42,353 nucleotides of DNA from an uncultured Bacteroidales bacterium (GTDB taxonomy: Bacteria > Bacteroidota > Bacteroidia > Bacteroidales > Muribaculaceae). The stretch lies in NCBI GenBank assembly GCA_900539915.1, contig UQDU01000020.1:1-42353 (forward strand). The letters run 5' to 3'. A program made the position numbers and the translations under genes. Below, piece by piece: positions 40,165 to 42,353 of this stretch (position 1 is the stretch's first letter; the number at the start of each line of letters is the position of its first letter). Under the pieces are notes generated by a model. It had not been told where the DNA came from and did no database searches. It saw only the letters and a program-made list of their open reading frames with translations.

Positions 40165-40217
40165 AATAACATTTTACCTTATCATAACCATACCTCGAAT
40201 AACTTAACCGTCACATT

Positions 40218-40592
40218 ATGAGTGAAAAGACCCGCTATTCCGATGAAGAGCTCCAGGAGTTCAAGGAACTGATTCTTGCCAAGCTCGACAAGGCAAAAAA
40301 AGAATATGACCTGCTTAAAGCCGATGTCACCAACACCGAAGGCAATGACATAGCCGACACATCGCCTACATTCAAGGTGCTTGAGGAAGGTGCAAGCACT
40401 CTCGGCAAGGAAGCATCGGGCCGTCTGGCTGAGCGTCAGATGAAATTCATACAGAATCTACAGGCCGCCCTCGTACGCATAGAAAACAAGACTTACGGCA
40501 TATGCCGCGAGACCGGCAAACTCATACCCAAAGAACGTCTTCGTGCTGTGCCTCATGCCACTCTGTGCATCGAAGTGAAGCAGAAGAAATAA
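40218..40592 (+). CDS. TraR/DksA-family protein
   Basis: 124 residues. A long coiled-coil N-terminal part (DEELQEFKELILAKLDKAKKEYDLLKADV) and the C-terminal GALVRIENKTYGICRETGKLIPKERLRAVPHATLCIE-type zinc-ribbon region (in pieces: TYGICRETGKLIPKERL near 95-110, ATLCIE near 114). Only two of four canonical cysteines remain, a common Bacteroidetes variant. DksA proteins bind the polymerase secondary channel and mediate the stringent response; that role is inferred. GreA, which binds the same channel, is also encoded in the window. Confidence 0.88.
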   Translation: MSEKTRYSDEELQEFKELILAKLDKAKKEYDLLKADVTNTEGNDIADTSPTFKVLEEGASTLGKEASGRLAERQMKFIQNLQAALVRIENKTYGICRETGKLIPKERLRAVPHATLCIEVKQKK

Positions 40593-40613
40593 AGGGGTTC
40601 ATAAATCCCCTTT
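40591..40613 (+). repeat. Short hairpin between dksA-like gene and lspA
   Basis: AAAGGGG (40591-40597), nine bases, CCCCTTT (40607-40613). The left arm includes part of the stop codon of the upstream gene. No T-run beyond three, so weak as a terminator. Confidence 0.5.
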
Positions 40614-40638
40614 GCAACGAAACCAAAGCATTCCCTTT

Positions 40639-41253
40639 ATGACATTGACCAAAGGACGTCTTGCCGCTCTTATCATAATCCTCGTCATCATAATAGACCA
40701 GGCATTGAAGATATGGGTAAAGACCAACATGTATCTTGGTGAATCAATCAGATTCACCTCTTGGTTCCAGCTCCTGTTTGTCGAAAACAATGGTATGGCA
40801 TTCGGCATAGAGCTTGGAAGCAAGATTTTCCTCACTCTGTTTCGCATACTCGTTGCCGCAGGTGTGGTTTATTACATCATCAGGATACGTAACCGCGTCG
40901 ATGTCTCCAAAGGGTTGATGGCCTGTCTGGCACTTATAGCCGCAGGTGCAGCCGGAAATATCATCGACTGTATGTTCTATGGACTGATTTTCAACAATCC
41001 GTTGCCTCCGGAGGTGGCCGTAATGTTTCCTGAAGGTGGCGGCTATGCCCCGTTTCTGATGGGGAAGGTCGTGGACATGCTCTACTTTCCTCTCTTCAGT
41101 TTTGACTGGCCGTCATGGATACCCTTTATAGGCGGCAGCCACTTCCTGTTTTTCCAGCCTATTTTTAATTTCGCCGATGCCGCCATATCTGTCGGCCTGA
41201 TAGCTCTTATCATCTTCCACAGCAAATTCTTCTCCCATCGGGAGGAAGCCTGA
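40639..41253 (+). CDS. lspA: Lipoprotein signal peptidase LspA
   Basis: 204 residues from ATG 40639 (MTLTKGRLAAL); an upstream TTG at 40612 lies in the hairpin and is rejected. Aspartyl protease with four membrane segments that cuts prolipoproteins before the lipid-modified Cys. VENNGMAFG (about 48-56) and the catalytic aspartates in KVVDMLYFP (D146) and FNFADAAI (D180) are visible. A longer loop between helices 3 and 4 is typical of Bacteroidetes. Its stop overlaps the next ATG (TGATG). Confidence 0.97.
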   Translation: MTLTKGRLAALIIILVIIIDQALKIWVKTNMYLGESIRFTSWFQLLFVENNGMAFGIELGSKIFLTLFRILVAAGVVYYIIRIRNRVDVSKGLMACLALIAAGAAGNIIDCMFYGLIFNNPLPPEVAVMFPEGGGYAPFLMGKVVDMLYFPLFSFDWPSWIPFIGGSHFLFFQPIFNFADAAISVGLIALIIFHSKFFSHREEA

Positions 41254-42029
41254 TGAAACGCCGTTGTCTCCATATAATGTTGGTGCCGGGAGTGGTTCTG
41301 GCTGTGCTGAGCGGTTGCTCCAATCGTCCTGACGGAGTGCTGTCTACAGGCGACATGGCTGAGGTTCTGGCTGACATACATGAAGCAGAAGGTATGATGG
41401 AGCAGGATTACAATAACTACAGAGGCGATTCGGCAAAAATAACGCTGCGACAGTCGGTGTATCTGAAACATGGCATTGATGCAGCCACGATGGACACATC
41501 TCTTGCCTGGTATGGTTACCATATGGATAAATATCAGGAAGTGTATGACGAAGTCATAAAGATACTTGACAAACGTCTTGCCGGCATCAAGGTCTCCCCC
41601 TCACAATCGGCGGACATGGGTTCATACGGTAATGTGGACGGAGACTCGGCCATAGTATGGCGCGACCTTCAGCCTCGCTACTTCCACACACGCCTTTTCA
41701 ATAAGTATATCACGGCATCAATCTCGCGTGACAGGTATTGGAAAGACGGTGACGAGTACGAATTACGTTTCCACTCTGTCGCCAACCAAGGTCCTGTAGA
41801 GGTCTCCACTTCCATAATCTATGGTGACGACACAAACGACATGGAGCACCGCCAGTTTGGCAGCACAGGATGGCACAGCATAAAATTTAAAGTTGACACA
41901 GCCAAATTCGCCTCTAAAGTCACATTTGCCATCGGTTATACTCCACGTCCCGGCAACAACGTAGTGGCCGTGGATTCAGTGACGCTACTCCGTACACGTG
42001 ACCCGTTCATCAGCCATGACCAACAATGA
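41253..42029 (+). CDS. DUF4296 lipoprotein
   Basis: 258 residues. Signal peptide with lipobox LSGC (Cys22), then the DUF4296 helical domain (LSTGDMAEVLADIHEAEGMMEQ ... YLKHGIDAATMDTSLAWYGYHMDKYQEVYDEVIKILDKRL, about 30-112). The second half is a beta-rich domain (RYFHTRLFNKYITASISRDRYWKDGDEYELRFHSV...). DUF4296 follows lspA in many Bacteroidetes. Its start shares one base with the lspA stop, implying coupling to the peptidase that processes it. Function unknown. Confidence 0.85.
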   Translation: MKRRCLHIMLVPGVVLAVLSGCSNRPDGVLSTGDMAEVLADIHEAEGMMEQDYNNYRGDSAKITLRQSVYLKHGIDAATMDTSLAWYGYHMDKYQEVYDEVIKILDKRLAGIKVSPSQSADMGSYGNVDGDSAIVWRDLQPRYFHTRLFNKYITASISRDRYWKDGDEYELRFHSVANQGPVEVSTSIIYGDDTNDMEHRQFGSTGWHSIKFKVDTAKFASKVTFAIGYTPRPGNNVVAVDSVTLLRTRDPFISHDQQ

Positions 42030-42042
42030 CCATTGAAATCCC

Positions 42043-42313
42043 ATGGCTCGAAAGATTCTCGTAAGTGCAGTCGTGATTCCTGATGGAATCGCGTATAATC
42101 AATTAGTCCATGTCGAATCTGACGGAAGCCTATCCATGCGCCCGGTAGATTCAGAACTGTCAGAGACCAGATTTGTCAACGGCATTATGTTTTCGTGCCA
42201 TCCCGAATCCCTGGCCTCCATCCTTTCCCTCCTCCACAACACCCCCGGAGGCATCCCGGAGAAGTGCACAAATCTCCTGACCCACCACTCTCCACAACTC
42301 CTCCCCCTCACCC
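42043..42313 (+). CDS. Small hypothetical protein, 3' end cut off by adapter
   Basis: Reads MARKILVSAVVIPDG...HVESDGSLSMRPVDSELSETRFVNGIMF..., about 90 genuine residues. It starts 13 bases after the DUF4296 gene. From 42314 the frame continues into adapter sequence and reads VSYTHLRAHET, a known artefact peptide. The true C-terminus is missing. A short protein of similar style (DGS...RPVDSELSETRFVNG) follows lipoprotein genes in other Bacteroidales, from memory; no function known. Confidence 0.5.
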
Positions 42314-42353
42314 CTGTCTCTTATACACATCTCCGAGCCCACGAGACATCTCA
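42314..42353 (+). other. Illumina Nextera (Tn5 mosaic end plus read-2) adapter contamination
   Basis: 42314-42332 is the Tn5 mosaic end CTGTCTCTTATACACATCT, followed by CCGAGCCCACGAGAC (42333-42347), the standard Nextera index-side adapter. The final ATCTCA matches the first six bases of the N715-type i7 index as I remember it. This is not biological sequence. Confidence 0.98.

Overview
The window reads as chromosomal DNA of a Bacteroidales bacterium, most likely a Muribaculaceae-type gut anaerobe. The clues are family content: DUF4492 next to a cytochrome bd oxidase, DUF4296 next to lspA, an Lnb/DUF4105 protein, Bacteroidetes-length SecA, an OmpA/TPR lipoprotein, and exported proteins ending in a YNLQG...NGVYI tail. 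Shine-Dalgarno sites are nearly absent, and many promoters fit the Bacteroidetes pattern TTTG-N19/20-TAnnTTTG. The last 40 bases are Illumina Nextera adapter, so this is the end of a draft or metagenomic contig. I see no phage, integrase, transposase or CRISPR array.

Layout. 1-6.8 kb (minus): an Lnb-like lipoprotein-modifying protein, an overlapping phosphatase-fold protein that lacks its metal ligands, secA, and a polysaccharide deacetylase that breaks off near the left edge. 6.9-16 kb (plus): an exported PD40-repeat protein, cstA, a PHP histidinol-phosphatase, a degenerate SDR protein, a DUF115-type protein, queF, DUF4492 and cydAB. 16-22.8 kb (plus): a complete thiamin operon behind a TPP riboswitch (thiD, thiS, a fused tenI-thiE, thiG, thiC, thiH, thiF). 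It can make both the HMP and thiazole halves, couple them, and uses the anaerobic tyrosine-lyase ThiH. 23.1-25 kb: an ECF sigma factor, then greA and a HIT-family gene behind a leader carrying an intrinsic terminator.

25.0-29.3 kb is an accessory, repeat-rich island. Two divergent genes for exported proteins share near-identical starts and near-identical ends, forming a 56-bp inner and a 224-bp outer inverted repeat. Around them lie three families of short palindromic elements and a tRNA-Gly(CCC). 29.4-31.1 kb is an OmpA/TPR lipoprotein; 31.2-32.1 kb holds another palindromic element, a GNAT acetyltransferase and a DUF2007 protein. 32.26-32.56 kb has a near-perfect promoter, no ORF and a strong terminator: a probable unannotated small RNA.

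32.6-36.5 kb (minus) is a housekeeping operon: folP, cdaA (c-di-AMP synthesis), a SufT/MIP18-like gene, lpxH and gmd. 36.6-42.3 kb (plus) holds ileS, a DksA/TraR-like gene, lspA, a DUF4296 lipoprotein and a small gene cut off by the adapter. SecA, LspA and the Lnb-like protein together cover export and maturation of lipoproteins, several of which are encoded here.

The observations most worth following are the orphan RNA at 32.3 kb, the GraL-like terminated leader of greA, the mirror-image exported-protein pair with its palindromic repeats, and the TenI-ThiE fusion.
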